A DNA stretch of 64,000 nt, taken from the NCBI GenBank assembly GCA_964588305.1, contig CAZPOP010000017.1, positions 1 to 64,000 of the forward strand. The letters are read 5' to 3'. The notes beneath the pieces are model-generated. The model saw only the letters and a program-made list of their open reading frames with translations. It did no database searches and was not told the DNA's origin. Below are positions 1-8,778 of the stretch, in pieces. Each line of letters begins with the position of its first letter. Position 1 is the stretch's first letter. The position numbers were made by a program, and so were the translations under genes. The DNA is from SM1-73 sp964588305. GTDB taxonomy: Bacteria; Zixibacteria; MSB-5A5; SM1-73.

Positions 1-148
1 CCTGATCGGTGTATTGAATTTCATACGCACCGACAGGTATGGTCACGTTGATTTCTTCATCAGCGCTCAGGGCAGCGCTGCTGGCCATCAGCACGATCAT
101 AAAACAAACCACCACCATTAGATACTTCTTCCCATTAGCCTTTTGCAT
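1..148 (-). CDS. C25 (gingipain-like) protease, 5' end of a second tandem copy (partial)
   Basis: The first 49 codons of a gene that runs off the left edge. It starts at an ATG preceded by a GGAGG ribosome-binding site. The encoded N-terminus (MQKANGKKY..., hydrophobic signal peptide, then INVTIPVGAYEIQYTD) is nearly the same as that of the complete C25 protease at 456-2777, and the DNA lines up with positions 2630-2777 at a constant offset without gaps. This is a tandem paralogue. Whether the rest of the gene is intact cannot be seen here. Confidence 0.85.
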   Translation of the reverse strand, partial: MQKANGKKYLMVVVCFMIVLMASSAALSADEEINVTIPVGAYEIQYTDQ

Positions 149-210
149 TATTTCCTCCTTTCAGCTTAGGGGAAGGTCAAACTTGGTTTCTTCGTATCCA
201 TCACATCAGT

Positions 211-238
211 ATTATAACCTAAAAATGAAATAAGTCAA
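211..238 (-). promoter_or_regulatory. Sigma70-type promoter of the left C25 copy
   Basis: On the minus strand TTGACT (238-233) is followed after 16 bases by a perfect TATAAT (216-211). The same boxes and spacing are kept in the other copy at 2841-2868 although surrounding bases differ, which supports function. Confidence 0.75.
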
Positions 239-391
239 GGAAAATCCCTATAGAGGATCAGGTTGCCTAAAACGCGCTTCAAATCAGGGCTCAGGCTCAA
301 AACCGATGGCTTCTAAGGAGCCGGAGGACGTTTTGCCGCTTGACGGAAACCTGCCTGTGACGGAAGCTTGTTGTCTGATGATTTACAAAGG

Positions 392-425
392 AAAAAGCGG
401 AGAGGGGAGCCCTTCTCCGCTTTTT
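392..425 (-). terminator. Rho-independent terminator after the C25 protease gene
   Basis: GCGGAGA and TCTCCGC arms (397-403, 414-420) with an extra GGG/CCC inner stem, flanked by A5 on the left and T5 on the right. It lies about 30 bases past the stop of the minus-strand protease gene and could act in both directions. Confidence 0.8.
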
Positions 426-455
426 CAAAAGCGCATCCCGGTTTGTCTCTTGATA

Positions 456-2777
456 TCAGTTACAGATCAGCGACCCACCGAGAAACAGATAATTGACGAA
501 ATGAACGACATCCGCGACATCAAGCACCCCGTCATTGTTGACGTCTCCGGTTTGCATGGGATCAGGGGCAGAGCCGTCCTTGAAGAGGTAATTAATCAAA
601 TAGGTCAAGTCTCCCACGTCTATTATTCCGTCTTCGTTGCAGTCGCCGCAGGTGTATATGCCCACAGACAGCGCATCCGACCAATAGCTCTCGTGATCAT
701 GTGTATCCTTGGCCTTTACCTTCACCTCAAAGATACCGCCGTAGGTCCAGGCGTAAGAGGCTGTGCAGGGATCGCCAGAACTGTACGGCCCTAGCCAGTC
801 ACTATCGGCACCGTTTCCCCAGTCAAAGAAATAGAATATGTTATCTGCTTCAGGATCGGTCGTGCTGGTTGAAAAAGAATACTCTGATCCTACCTCTCCT
901 CTGTCTGGTCCGGACGGCGTAGCCGGTGTCTCCGGAGGATAGCTGGAAACTACGGGTGCCATGCCCAGGTTAGGGTTGCCCCAAAGCGCTCCCCACTCGA
1001 ACATCTCATACTTCATCAGGGACCAAAGACCGTAGGTATACATGTCTCTCAAAGCCTGCTGATGGGCACTGCCCTGGGTATAATACCCTGAAGTGGTGCG
1101 GGTGGTAAAGAAGTAGTCCATTGACTGGCTGGAGCCATCATAGGGATCGTTCCAGCCGGGACACCCCAGCGCAACCTTGGTAGCCCCTACAAAACCCACG
1201 GCACCCTGTTGCAGCATGGCCTGGCCGATGTTAAGATAATCGGTGTCGGAATTGCTGCAAGCATCAGCAAACACGATTGCCGGATAGTCGTCGTTGAGGC
1301 TGGGGCAGGTAGAGTTGGTAACGAAAGCCGATCCCTTGGAGTACATGATGTGGCACGAGGTGGGCGAACCGTGACCGGCCCAGTCCACAAAGGCGTAAGT
1401 GCCGGAGGACCATACCGAAACCACGTTGCTGTAGTTCAGGTCGTAGTCCGAGGGATACAGGGAATGTCCCTGCTCGTACATGCGGGTCATGGTCCAATCT
1501 AACATCCACATCTGGTTGACCTTGGCTTCCATAAGAACTGCATTGTCCGTGTCCGACCAGAAGTAGGCGCCCAAAAGAAGAATGTTTTTCTTGAAGGCCG
1601 GGTCATCGTTCTGTTCATAAGCAACGGATTTCTCACAGATATGCAAAACGTCAGCCGGGCTGCTCCAGGGAATTCTTCCGACATTCACCTCAGAGTAGAA
1701 ATCGATGTTATCAGAGTCCTCACCCCAGCGATGGTTCTGGTCGTCATCCCAGGACTCGGAGTCAGGAAGGGAGAGCTCAGCATAGTATAAGTCAGTCTCT
1801 GGGTTTCCATATCCGATATCCTGCCAGCAACGGCGCATGGGCACGTCATTGTAATTCCCAACCAAAAGCACATCTTCTATGCCCCATTCACCGGAGGGGT
1901 ACTTCTCCCTGAGGAAATTTCTCATCTTCTCTGCCAGATCATAGCCGGTATATTTGGAGTTGATCCAGGAGGTGGTCACCACCTCGACCCTTCTTCCTTT
2001 CGAGAGTTCCCAGTCCACCAAGGGCGCTATCGAAGAGGTCAGCTCATCTAAAGTGATGATAACAAAGTCATGAAGGCCTTTGCCCATATCGATATCTCTT
2101 GGGTACCAGTTCTGAGCTTGATCATAATTCAGGATCAACTCCCCTGCGACCTGTTCTGTCCGGGGAAGGTTATCGATCATGATATCTTCCGGAGAGAAAT
2201 CTTTAGGCACGGTATAGCTTACCAGGACAGTGACGTCAGGATGATAGGTGAGCTGACCGGACAGAGGACGATAGCTGAAAGGCATGACTCTCACATCCAC
2301 CAGGTTGTATTTTCTGTAACTAGCCGTACGGATGAAATCCACAGTATTCTGCGGATAGGCCTCATCGCTTCCATAGACAGAATTGTAGTTTTCCTCATAC
2401 ATCTTTTTGTCTCGTTCATAGATGAGGGGATCTTCCTGACCTATAACTCTGGGCAATCCGACGGGAGTAATCTGGTAGGTTCCGGGAAGCGTTACACGCT
2501 CACCGGCAGTGAAGGTAACCCCAAGAACCTCAGCTCCGGGCGGAATGGCTATGGCAAAGATCTTTGAGGGCAGGTTTGGCTTTCCCGGGACCAACAGACG
2601 ACCGAAGTTCTCAACAAGGATTTCCTGTTCCTGATCGGTGTATTGAATTTCATACGCACCGACAGGTATGGTCACGTTGATTTCACCATCAGCACTCTGG
2701 GCAGCGCTGCCTGCCATCAGCATGATCATAGAACAAACCACTGCTATTACATATTTTTTCCCGTTCGCCTTTTGCAT
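456..2777 (-). CDS. Secreted C25 (gingipain-like) cysteine protease with C-terminal dockerin
   Basis: 773 residues. The ATG at 2777 is chosen over an upstream in-frame start because a GGAGG site lies just before it and a signal peptide follows (KKYVIAVVCSMIMLMAGSAAQS). The middle is a peptidase C25 domain: the segment beginning FVIITLDELTSSI, the catalytic pair His469 (WAGHGSPT) and Cys507 (FADACSNSD), with DWELSKGRRVEVVTT upstream. A PKD/Ig-like stretch follows (about 640-710), then a type I dockerin with two calcium loops (GDCNEDGIIDVGDL, GDVNNDGVLDVADV). C25 enzymes are secreted cysteine endopeptidases; the dockerin suggests anchoring to a cohesin-bearing surface protein not seen here. Monocistronic, with its own promoter and terminator. 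A tandem paralogue lies immediately downstream. Confidence 0.92.
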   Translation of the reverse strand: MQKANGKKYVIAVVCSMIMLMAGSAAQSADGEINVTIPVGAYEIQYTDQEQEILVENFGRLLVPGKPNLPSKIFAIAIPPGAEVLGVTFTAGERVTLPGTYQITPVGLPRVIGQEDPLIYERDKKMYEENYNSVYGSDEAYPQNTVDFIRTASYRKYNLVDVRVMPFSYRPLSGQLTYHPDVTVLVSYTVPKDFSPEDIMIDNLPRTEQVAGELILNYDQAQNWYPRDIDMGKGLHDFVIITLDELTSSIAPLVDWELSKGRRVEVVTTSWINSKYTGYDLAEKMRNFLREKYPSGEWGIEDVLLVGNYNDVPMRRCWQDIGYGNPETDLYYAELSLPDSESWDDDQNHRWGEDSDNIDFYSEVNVGRIPWSSPADVLHICEKSVAYEQNDDPAFKKNILLLGAYFWSDTDNAVLMEAKVNQMWMLDWTMTRMYEQGHSLYPSDYDLNYSNVVSVWSSGTYAFVDWAGHGSPTSCHIMYSKGSAFVTNSTCPSLNDDYPAIVFADACSNSDTDYLNIGQAMLQQGAVGFVGATKVALGCPGWNDPYDGSSQSMDYFFTTRTTSGYYTQGSAHQQALRDMYTYGLWSLMKYEMFEWGALWGNPNLGMAPVVSSYPPETPATPSGPDRGEVGSEYSFSTSTTDPEADNIFYFFDWGNGADSDWLGPYSSGDPCTASYAWTYGGIFEVKVKAKDTHDHESYWSDALSVGIYTCGDCNEDGIIDVGDLTYLINYLFKDGSAPDPMQTGDVNNDGVLDVADVVHFVNYLFLGGSLICN

Positions 2778-2881
2778 TTTTTCCTCCTTTAAGCTTGAGG
2801 GGAAGGTCACACTTGGTTTCTCTGAATCCATCACATCAGTATTATAACCTAAAAACGAAATAAGTCAAGGGAAATCCCTAT
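2630..2881. repeat. Right copy of the tandem gene-start duplication
   Basis: Matches positions 1 to about 250 (see that entry). The duplication unit is about 2.63 kb if the whole gene was copied. Confidence 0.85.
2841..2868 (-). promoter_or_regulatory. Sigma70-type promoter of the C25 protease gene
   Basis: Minus strand TTGACT (2868-2863), 16-base spacer, perfect TATAAT (2846-2841). The predicted transcript start is near 2834, giving a leader of about 57 bases. Confidence 0.8.
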
Positions 2882-3120
2882 ATGGACGCATCAGGTGGAC
2901 CGGAAGCGCTTCTCAACACAACAATCAAGGTCTAAACAACTTAGCAGTGGCCAAGGGCAAAAAGGTGTTTGTTCGCTTTGGAGAGGGCGTTTATCTTTTA
3001 CCTGACAACTCCTGAAAGGAGGTAACCGCAAGGCTTGCCGCCGCGCTTTTCTGTTTCTTTCCTCTGCAAATCTCCCCAGATGTGAGAGAGGTCTCTGAAA
3101 AACTATTCAGAGAGGGGAAT

Positions 3121-3312
3121 CTGGAGTGTTCACCTTCCTTCGACCCTTCGACAAGCTCAGGGTGCTGAGCGAAGCCGAAGCACAAGCTCCCTTCGGGTCT
3201 GAGCCTCAAGGTCGAAGACAGGACGGTGAGCAAAGTCGAACCGTTAGGTGAACCTATAAGAGTTGATTGTTTTTCAAGAGGTTTTAGGTCAAGCTGAAGC
3301 TTGACACTCCAG
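3121..3312. repeat. Inverted-repeat element, copy A (83-bp family with a nested insertion)
   Basis: Ends are CTGGAGTGT and ACACTCCAG. The right end carries the palindrome TCAAGCTGAAGCTTGA and the left end TTCACCT, which pairs with AGGTGAA at 3246-3252. Removing an insertion of about 107 bases in that hairpin loop (3137-3243) leaves about 83 bases, the length of copies B (13763) and C (21934). Confidence 0.75.
3137..3243. repeat. Nested REP-like repeat inside element A
   Basis: Rich in inverted TTCGAC/GTCGAA motifs. It contains the CCCTTCGACAAGCTCAGGG type of intergenic palindrome, and related CCCTTCGACT...CTCAGGG motifs flank the DUF559 gene at 14.9 and 15.4 kb. It sits in the loop of the left-end hairpin of element A. 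Confidence 0.6.
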
Positions 3313-3531
3313 GAAAACCTTTGTTGATTCGACTTTTTCAGAGATCTCTGAGATTCTCCTTGACGCCACCTCCTTCTGACCTTTCTTAGAAGAAAGATTC
3401 TTAGAGATGGTACGTTGTGTCGAAGGACAATATTGAGGAGAGGAAGGGACGACCAAAAGCGGGATTGTCTCGATAATCTCGTTTTATCCTCCGGACCTCT
3501 AACCCAAATTACCGTTGATAGGAGGTGTGGC

Positions 3532-3744
3532 ATGAAGTACGGAGCCAGAAATCAGTTAGTCGGGAAGGTGAAGGAGATCAAGAGGGGCACGGTGATGAGT
3601 CAGATCAGACTAGACATTCCCGCTGATTCATCGGTGAGCTCGGTCATGACAATAGACTCGCTGGACGAGTTGGGCATTAAGGAGGGCGATAAAGTGAGGG
3701 TGGTCATAAAGGCAGTGAACGTGTTATTGGTTAAGGAGGAGTAA
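3532..3744 (+). CDS. Mop/TOBE-domain molybdopterin or molybdate-binding protein (molbindin-like)
   Basis: 70 residues. The ATG at 3532 has GGAGG six bases upstream. The sequence begins MKYGARNQLVGKVKEIKRG and contains SQIRLDIP, TIDSLDELGIKEGD and VIKAVNVLL, the pattern of a single Mop (TOBE) domain. Small Mop proteins bind molybdate or tungstate oligomerically in the cytoplasm and are thought to store or buffer the oxyanion. No ModABC transporter or molybdopterin gene is nearby, so it is a solitary gene here. Family assignment is good; the bound oxyanion is an inference. Confidence 0.88.
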   Translation: MKYGARNQLVGKVKEIKRGTVMSQIRLDIPADSSVSSVMTIDSLDELGIKEGDKVRVVIKAVNVLLVKEE

Positions 3745-3876
3745 GGAAGCGGATAATTGCGGAGGTGCATATCTGAGGAAGCGGGGCGGGAGCCCAGATT
3801 CGCGCGCAGGTACACTGAGCCAGGGTCCAAGAGACGACCAGCGGTCGCTTTGACAAGATCATGAGGAATTCGGCAG

Positions 3877-5997
3877 CTATTCCGCTGTGAATCCACCTAC
3901 CCAATCCGGCTGAGGGGGCCTTTGGCTTTCCTTGCCCATCTTTTGCCATTTCTCGTCTGTCAGGCGATCGTCCAAGGGGTGCTTGAATTCGTAATATGAA
4001 AACACGCCTCCGCGACACAGCCTTTTGCCTTTGGCGTCCTCAACTATGACGAAGATATCAAACGGGGAGCCGACACCTTCCTCAAGAACCTGTTTCGTAT
4101 TGAGATCGGTATGAACGTCAGCTATAAGGTCCATCCGTTCATCGGCGCCGGACGTTATTTTTTGCATGATTTCCGGGGAGAAGCGTTTCAGTGAAGCCAG
4201 CTTTTCACCAATATTCCAAATAAGCTCATACTCCTCGTCACTCAGGATTTTGCAGTCAAGCTCCTTTTCGGATATCGCTTTTAGCTTGGCTAAGATATTC
4301 TCAAAGGATTTTAGCTTCTCATGTACACCTTCAGGTGCAATGCCCAGCGTGTCGAGATTATCCCTTAAGTCTCTCATCATCTCTTCTAATCGTCCATAGA
4401 CTTCAGGATAGGGTTCGACATAGCCAAAGGTAAGTTCAGGTCTTGAGGGCATTCCAGTGGCCACCATGGGATAGCTTTGTTTTGCATACAGGATGACGTC
4501 GTGCCTTAATTCTGCCCAGGAGCCGAGCGTGGTTTGCAGCTCCTTGTCGGTCCAGGCCGTGCTCTGCATGAACTCAGGTGCGCTATCTTCTTTGTCCTCT
4601 TCCAGAAGCGGTAATAAACAATATAACCATCTGAAGTAGAGATTCTGTTTCCAATCCTGGGCAGTCAAAGAGGAAAACTCTTGTTTCAGCTTGTTCAGTT
4701 GTTCATAGTAGTATTCATATTCCGTATCCCCATCCTTCTCCAAGATTTCCAACGCTCTCTTTGATCCAAGCACGGCGAGTATATCCAAACCACGCGGGAA
4801 TGCTCTGCCCGGTCCCCGATTTACGATGATTTCCATGGTAAAGGGCTTTTGATTACCCGTATACCTCAAAATTTCCACCGTGTCCTTCCTTCCGAAAACC
4901 AATTCCTGAAACATATATGAATCGGGAATAAACCTTTGGCCCATGAATCTGAAACCTTTTGTCGTGACTGCAAATTCCCCATCCTCAACAAAAGCCGCAC
5001 CCGAGAGAATTCTTGGAGGTCTCAGTTCTGCCGCCCGATCAATGAATTCCGACAACCTGCTTCTATCACCATATGCATCGACCGCACCGCCGGCGGGGAA
5101 TATCTCGTTGAGAAGTTCCATGTAATCATCAGCATGCAGATCGTCGGTTTTTCCGACAAAATATAACGTCGGTTCATATATCTCCTTCCAAAGCCGGTAA
5201 GCTTCCTGATCTTTTCTAAGAGCATCGGTCATCAGGAGGGCTTGAAGGGTCATCATCCGGCCGTGGGATGCGGCCTCTTCAGTTTTGCCGGGTTTGAGTT
5301 TGAAATCGATTCTTCCATACCACATCATGGCCTTGAAATAACTTTTGAACTTCTCGTTTCTGGTGTAATGACCCCTGGGAAGGTACTGGCTGTAATCTTC
5401 AAGCGCGTAGATAGCCGGGGTCTTCACGTATGTCAGAAGCTCTCTGGGTCTTAGACCCTCATGCTCCTCAATGTTCCTGATTTCCTTAGCTACAATATCT
5501 TCCAACTCATATCCAACATGGTAATCAGGATCAAACGACCTTTTGGCAACGGTAAAAAACCCAATGTTTAGTCTTGCTGCTTCCTTAACGTCCGCATTTG
5601 TTGCCTGGTTATACTGCTGGATCGATAGATCGATCATTCTGTCGGTAAGCTCCGAGGCTTTATCATAAAGCTTCTCTATCTCCAGGATTCGCAAAAGGTA
5701 ATCGAAGAATATATGGGACGTGTGCAGAACGGCGTCTGTCGTGACAAAGATTGGCTGTCTGCGTTTCTTACACTCTCTATATACATCGAATATCTCTTTT
5801 TCACGCCCCGGAGTGACGACGAAGCCATTCTGTTTTAGGTACTCTTTGGCCTCATCCGGGAGATGAAAGTATTGAAAAGAATCTTCCAAGCCCTGAAACG
5901 AAAAGCCCTGTGCTTTGGCCTCGTTTGCACCTCCGCTTGAAACTATCTGAAACAAGCAGATTAGAAGGACGTTAGAGCATAGAATCAGCCTTTTCAT
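3877..5997 (-). CDS. DUF3160-family secreted protein
   Basis: 706 residues. The ATG at 5997 is preceded by GGAAGGAAG and followed by a signal peptide (MKRLILCSNVLLICLFQIV...). The section around FVTTDAVLHTSHIFFDYLL near residue 80, followed by long helical segments, is characteristic of DUF3160. The C-terminal part (SGADERMDLIADVHTDLNTK, SPFDIFVIVED) also fits that family. Function is unknown; export to the periplasm or outside is inferred from the signal peptide. Transcribed alone: the plus-strand Mop gene converges on its 3' end and the R-M genes diverge from its 5' end. A longer open frame upstream of 5997 lacks a ribosome-binding site and runs through repeat-like DNA. Confidence 0.82.
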   Translation of the reverse strand: MKRLILCSNVLLICLFQIVSSGGANEAKAQGFSFQGLEDSFQYFHLPDEAKEYLKQNGFVVTPGREKEIFDVYRECKKRRQPIFVTTDAVLHTSHIFFDYLLRILEIEKLYDKASELTDRMIDLSIQQYNQATNADVKEAARLNIGFFTVAKRSFDPDYHVGYELEDIVAKEIRNIEEHEGLRPRELLTYVKTPAIYALEDYSQYLPRGHYTRNEKFKSYFKAMMWYGRIDFKLKPGKTEEAASHGRMMTLQALLMTDALRKDQEAYRLWKEIYEPTLYFVGKTDDLHADDYMELLNEIFPAGGAVDAYGDRSRLSEFIDRAAELRPPRILSGAAFVEDGEFAVTTKGFRFMGQRFIPDSYMFQELVFGRKDTVEILRYTGNQKPFTMEIIVNRGPGRAFPRGLDILAVLGSKRALEILEKDGDTEYEYYYEQLNKLKQEFSSLTAQDWKQNLYFRWLYCLLPLLEEDKEDSAPEFMQSTAWTDKELQTTLGSWAELRHDVILYAKQSYPMVATGMPSRPELTFGYVEPYPEVYGRLEEMMRDLRDNLDTLGIAPEGVHEKLKSFENILAKLKAISEKELDCKILSDEEYELIWNIGEKLASLKRFSPEIMQKITSGADERMDLIADVHTDLNTKQVLEEGVGSPFDIFVIVEDAKGKRLCRGGVFSYYEFKHPLDDRLTDEKWQKMGKESQRPPQPDWVGGFTAE

Positions 5998-6350
5998 AAA
6001 GTCTTCCTTCCATTTTGAGGTTGACCCTTCCTTTTTATATCCTATACAATTTTGATACGGATATATTCCCTGCCACGACCAAGTTTTAATGAGACAACAG
6101 ATGGTCGGGGTCCGGGCCGACTTCGTGCCGCACTTCGTCCTGCCCTTCGCCCGGTGCCCCGGTCTGCCCTCCATAGGCGGGTAAACTTGGCAGACCGGGT
6201 ATATCCGTGACCTAGCTTCAATGAGGGGGTGGTTGGTAGCCGTCCATATGGATGCGGCAGAAACCGAAAAAAATGCGAAAACTCCACCGTTGCCATTTAT
6301 GGTGAGCGAAGTGAACCATTCATGGTGACCGAAGAGAACCATAAAATAAC
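5998..6350. other. Gap with inverted repeats between DUF3160 and the R-M genes
   Basis: Contains a perfect 11-bp inverted repeat (CCCGGTCTGCC 6158-6168, GGCAGACCGGG 6189-6199). A diverged direct repeat around GGATATATTCC...AATGAG lies near 6059-6093 and again near 6198-6225. Two tandem imperfect units of ATGGTGA-CGAAG-GAACCAT lie at 6299-6342. No gene is seen. Confidence 0.5.
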
Positions 6351-6377
6351 TTGACATTGGAGAGGATCACCTATAAA
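6351..6377 (+). promoter_or_regulatory. Possible promoter of the restriction-modification genes
   Basis: TTGACA (6351-6356) and TATAAA (6372-6377). The spacer is only 15 bases, shorter than optimal, so support is moderate. It lies about 115 bases upstream of the nuclease start. Confidence 0.45.
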
Positions 6378-6494
6378 TTTACTTATTGATTTACAGAGTC
6401 AAGATACCAAGAGAAGTCAGGAGCACGGGCCTCCTAACCTAAACGGCTATCGAAAAGACCTTAATCGTTAATGAAAAGAAGGTAGAATCCCCTT

Positions 6495-7364
6495 ATGGCA
6501 GAACTCTGGAACAAAGAGGTTGAGAAGACATTCTTTACCGAATCCTTTAAATTCGCCACCCCAGAGCAGTTGTTCTATGTTACCGATAAAAATCGATATC
6601 TCGCCTATTGGCCCAAAGGTTACGAAAGCAAGAAAAGCACGCTTCAGAGCAGAAATTCACTAATCGGGAGCTTTACTGAGAAATGGACAACGGATCTAAT
6701 CCAAGAGGCGGTCAAGGAGAAGGGATTGTTTGCTGTGCAAGGTGCAATCTGTGACGAGATTGCCTTGACAAATATGTCCCCTGCAGATGTTGTCATTTCA
6801 AAGAAAAAGAATGTCAATCAGCAGCCAGAGGATATCTTGGCCATAATTGAAGTAAAGATGTCCATCGTATGGAACTGGGAATTGCTCAATGGCAAGTTAT
6901 TGTCTTGCATCGGAGATTATAAGACACATCAAGGCAATCCCGGCCTTCTACGTTCCGATTCAATGTTGAAGGCCATCGGCAAGAGCATTAACATAAGAGT
7001 TTCGAGCTTCAAGGCTGCTACGATCCCTATTATTGTGATGGGCAACACACCTATCACAAACAGCTATTATCCGAAGGTTGACCATCTAAAGGTTGCCGGT
7101 ATTATACAAGGCTTCTGGTCTGCGAACCCGAAGCCGTTGGATGACAATGGCGAGAATATAAAGAAGACCGAAAAACAGGCATTCTACAGGTTTGATCATT
7201 TTGAAGAACTAAGGAATGCCTTTAGTGTTTTGCTGTCAGAAGAGATGAACTTCTTTTCCACCATGAAAAGCAAAAAAGAGTTGGGTAAGATCATTGAGAC
7301 TGCAAATCGTCAAGAAACATACGAAAAGAAAGCCTCGGTATTCCTCAAACTTATCAAGGAATAA
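6495..7364 (+). CDS. Putative type II restriction endonuclease (PD-(D/E)XK fold)
   Basis: 289 residues. A candidate PD-(D/E)XK site is visible: the Asp in SPADVVISKK and the Glu/Lys pair in AIIEVKMS about 20 residues later, with a conserved-looking Glu upstream (CDEIAL). The gene ends six bases before a DNA methyltransferase on the same strand, the usual layout of a type II restriction-modification pair. The sequence was not matched to a named enzyme and the recognition site cannot be read from it. The role rests on the motif plus the neighbour. The start is the first ATG, with a weak AGAAGG site upstream. Confidence 0.7.
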   Translation: MAELWNKEVEKTFFTESFKFATPEQLFYVTDKNRYLAYWPKGYESKKSTLQSRNSLIGSFTEKWTTDLIQEAVKEKGLFAVQGAICDEIALTNMSPADVVISKKKNVNQQPEDILAIIEVKMSIVWNWELLNGKLLSCIGDYKTHQGNPGLLRSDSMLKAIGKSINIRVSSFKAATIPIIVMGNTPITNSYYPKVDHLKVAGIIQGFWSANPKPLDDNGENIKKTEKQAFYRFDHFEELRNAFSVLLSEEMNFFSTMKSKKELGKIIETANRQETYEKKASVFLKLIKE

Positions 7365-7370
7365 CAAGAG

Positions 7371-8336
7371 ATGAAAGTAAATAAATTCAGACGAGATGGA
7401 ACAAAAACAAGTTCTTTTGGGACACCGGGGCGTGTCAATCATGATTCCTCGGAGTTTTACGACAGTAAAATGTATGCTGGTAAGCATCCTCCTGAAAGAG
7501 TTAAGTTTATTGAGAACCATATCCCGGCTAAGAATCTCGACAAAATCTATTGCAAATCAAGTGAAGTAATGGAGGACGTACCTGATCACAGTATCCACCT
7601 GATGGTTACTTCGCCACCATACAATGTCAAGAAGGAGTACGATAAAGACCTTTCCCTTGATGAATACAAAGCATTGCTAAAGAGGGTGTTCGCAGAGACT
7701 TACAAAAAGCTTGTAACAGGCGGAAGAGCTTGCGTTAATGTGGCTAATCTCGGCAGAAAGCCCTACATACCGCTTCATGGCTGCATCATTGAGATCATGC
7801 TTGAACTCGGCTATCTGATGCGCGGTGAAATCATTTGGAACAAGGCATCAAGCGCTAGCCCTTCCACAGCATGGGGGAGCTGGCAGTCAGCCGCAAACCC
7901 TGTATTACGGGACATTCACGAATATATTCTGATTTTCTCAAAGGAATCATTTTCAAGAAAACGTAGCCACAAAAAAGATACCATTAGCAAAGAAGAATTC
8001 CTCGAGTGGACAAAAAGCGTTTGGACTTTCCCAGCGGTGTCAGCCCGCAGCGTCGGTCATCCTGCCCCTTTTCCAGAAGAATTGCCCCACCGTTTAATCC
8101 AGCTGTATACTTTCAAGCAAGATGTTGTCTTAGACCCGTTTTGCGGCAGTGGGACCGCTTGTGTTGCTGCACTGAAGGACGGGAGGCATTACATTGGATA
8201 TGATATTGAGTCTGAGTATGTGAGATTAGCAACTCAAAGAATCGCGGCTTACTCAAGTCAGAAATCCTTATTTGAATACGAAAGACCTTCCCCAACTATG
8301 AATCCAAACGAAGAGCGGCCACAGCAAAGCATGTAG
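7371..8336 (+). CDS. Site-specific DNA methyltransferase (N4-cytosine or N6-adenine, beta class)
   Basis: 321 residues. Catalytic motif IV SPPYN is near residue 80, followed by a central target-recognition region. The AdoMet-binding motif I DPFCGSGT is near residue 257, with HYIGYDIESEYVRLATQR after it. Motif IV before motif I marks the beta class; SPPY is common in N4-cytosine enzymes but does not exclude N6-adenine. It would protect host DNA from the upstream nuclease. The MKVNKFRRDG... start follows the nuclease stop by six bases, so the two are probably co-transcribed. Confidence 0.9.
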   Translation: MKVNKFRRDGTKTSSFGTPGRVNHDSSEFYDSKMYAGKHPPERVKFIENHIPAKNLDKIYCKSSEVMEDVPDHSIHLMVTSPPYNVKKEYDKDLSLDEYKALLKRVFAETYKKLVTGGRACVNVANLGRKPYIPLHGCIIEIMLELGYLMRGEIIWNKASSASPSTAWGSWQSAANPVLRDIHEYILIFSKESFSRKRSHKKDTISKEEFLEWTKSVWTFPAVSARSVGHPAPFPEELPHRLIQLYTFKQDVVLDPFCGSGTACVAALKDGRHYIGYDIESEYVRLATQRIAAYSSQKSLFEYERPSPTMNPNEERPQQSM

Positions 8337-8382
8337 AATTTACGTGTTGCCTCAGGAGCTTACTTTTCCCGGACAGGGAATC

Positions 8383-8553
8383 ATGGCGACTGGCGCCATT
8401 AAAGAACACGGATTTTGTTTCATTATGCGCTTCGAGATCTTCTCCAAAATTCTCAGCCAAACAACCATCAAAACTTCCCTCGATGAATATGGGACCGAGG
8501 ATTTAGAGGAGATGCAGCAAAACTGCCAAGAAACAATGCATGAGCTATTTTAG
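8383..8553 (+). CDS. Small hypothetical protein in the R-M island
   Basis: 56 residues from ATG 8383 (CAGGGA upstream); an in-frame GTG at 8344 is an alternative. It contains MRFEIFSKILSQ and an acidic, helical C-terminus (DEYGTEDLEEMQQ). It lies 46 bases after the methyltransferase on the same strand. No family was recognised. It is listed because spacing and strand suggest an operon, but it may be a chance open frame. Confidence 0.35.
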   Translation: MATGAIKEHGFCFIMRFEIFSKILSQTTIKTSLDEYGTEDLEEMQQNCQETMHELF

Positions 8554-8558
8554 CATTT

Positions 8559-8765
8559 ATGAGTAAGTACGACCAGCTTAGGGCCTTAATAAGAAGAAGG
8601 GCCAGAACATCCCACATATGTGCGTGTTGTGGTCGACCAATTGAATCAAACGAATTTTACTATTCGGAAGAGCTAAATCAAAGAATCAACGTGTTCTTTA
8701 AGAAGAGAAGTTTTTGTGAGCCGTGCTACGAACAGTCCGGTGACAAGTTGTTGGCCCTGAAGTAA
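8559..8765 (+). CDS. Small zinc-ribbon-like protein in the R-M island
   Basis: 68 residues, starting MSKYDQLRALIRRRARTSH. Two CxxC knuckles are visible (CACC and CEPC, about 35 residues apart), suggesting a four-cysteine zinc ribbon as in small HNH-like or regulatory proteins. No HNH catalytic triad is seen, so nuclease activity is not supported. It begins five bases after the preceding small gene. A role as a controller or accessory of the R-M system is inference from position only. Confidence 0.55.
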   Translation: MSKYDQLRALIRRRARTSHICACCGRPIESNEFYYSEELNQRINVFFKKRSFCEPCYEQSGDKLLALK

Positions 8766-8778
8766 TATTAGTTAATGC

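Larger units (their letters stand above)
1..250. repeat. Left copy of a tandem gene-start duplication
   Basis: Positions 1 to about 250 repeat positions 2630 to about 2881. The match covers the signal-peptide codons, ribosome-binding site, leader and promoter of the C25 protease gene, with scattered substitutions and one 1-base indel in the leader. Similarity stops just upstream of the -35 box. Confidence 0.85.
2882..3531. other. 650-bp gap: repeat element plus a possible gene remnant
   Basis: No convincing complete gene. Plus-strand bases 2881-3015 read as an open frame without a start, ending in KKVFVRFGEGVYLLPDNS and a stop. This resembles the C-terminus of a lost protein, but it is too short to assign. 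A long minus-strand open frame at 2991-3533 is produced by the repeat at 3121-3312 and is not protein-like. Confidence 0.4.

Noticed and set aside
306..794. Plus-strand open frame of 162 codons
   Set aside because: It covers the terminator and the antisense of the dockerin region of the C25 protease; no protein-like features and no ribosome-binding site.
2991..3533. Minus-strand open frame of 180 codons
   Set aside because: Created by the palindromic repeat element A and its nested insertion; the translated repeat pieces are typical of REP-like DNA, not of a protein.
8383..8765. Toxin-antitoxin pair
   Set aside because: Neither small protein shows a known toxin or antitoxin motif; position after the methyltransferase fits an R-M accessory at least as well.
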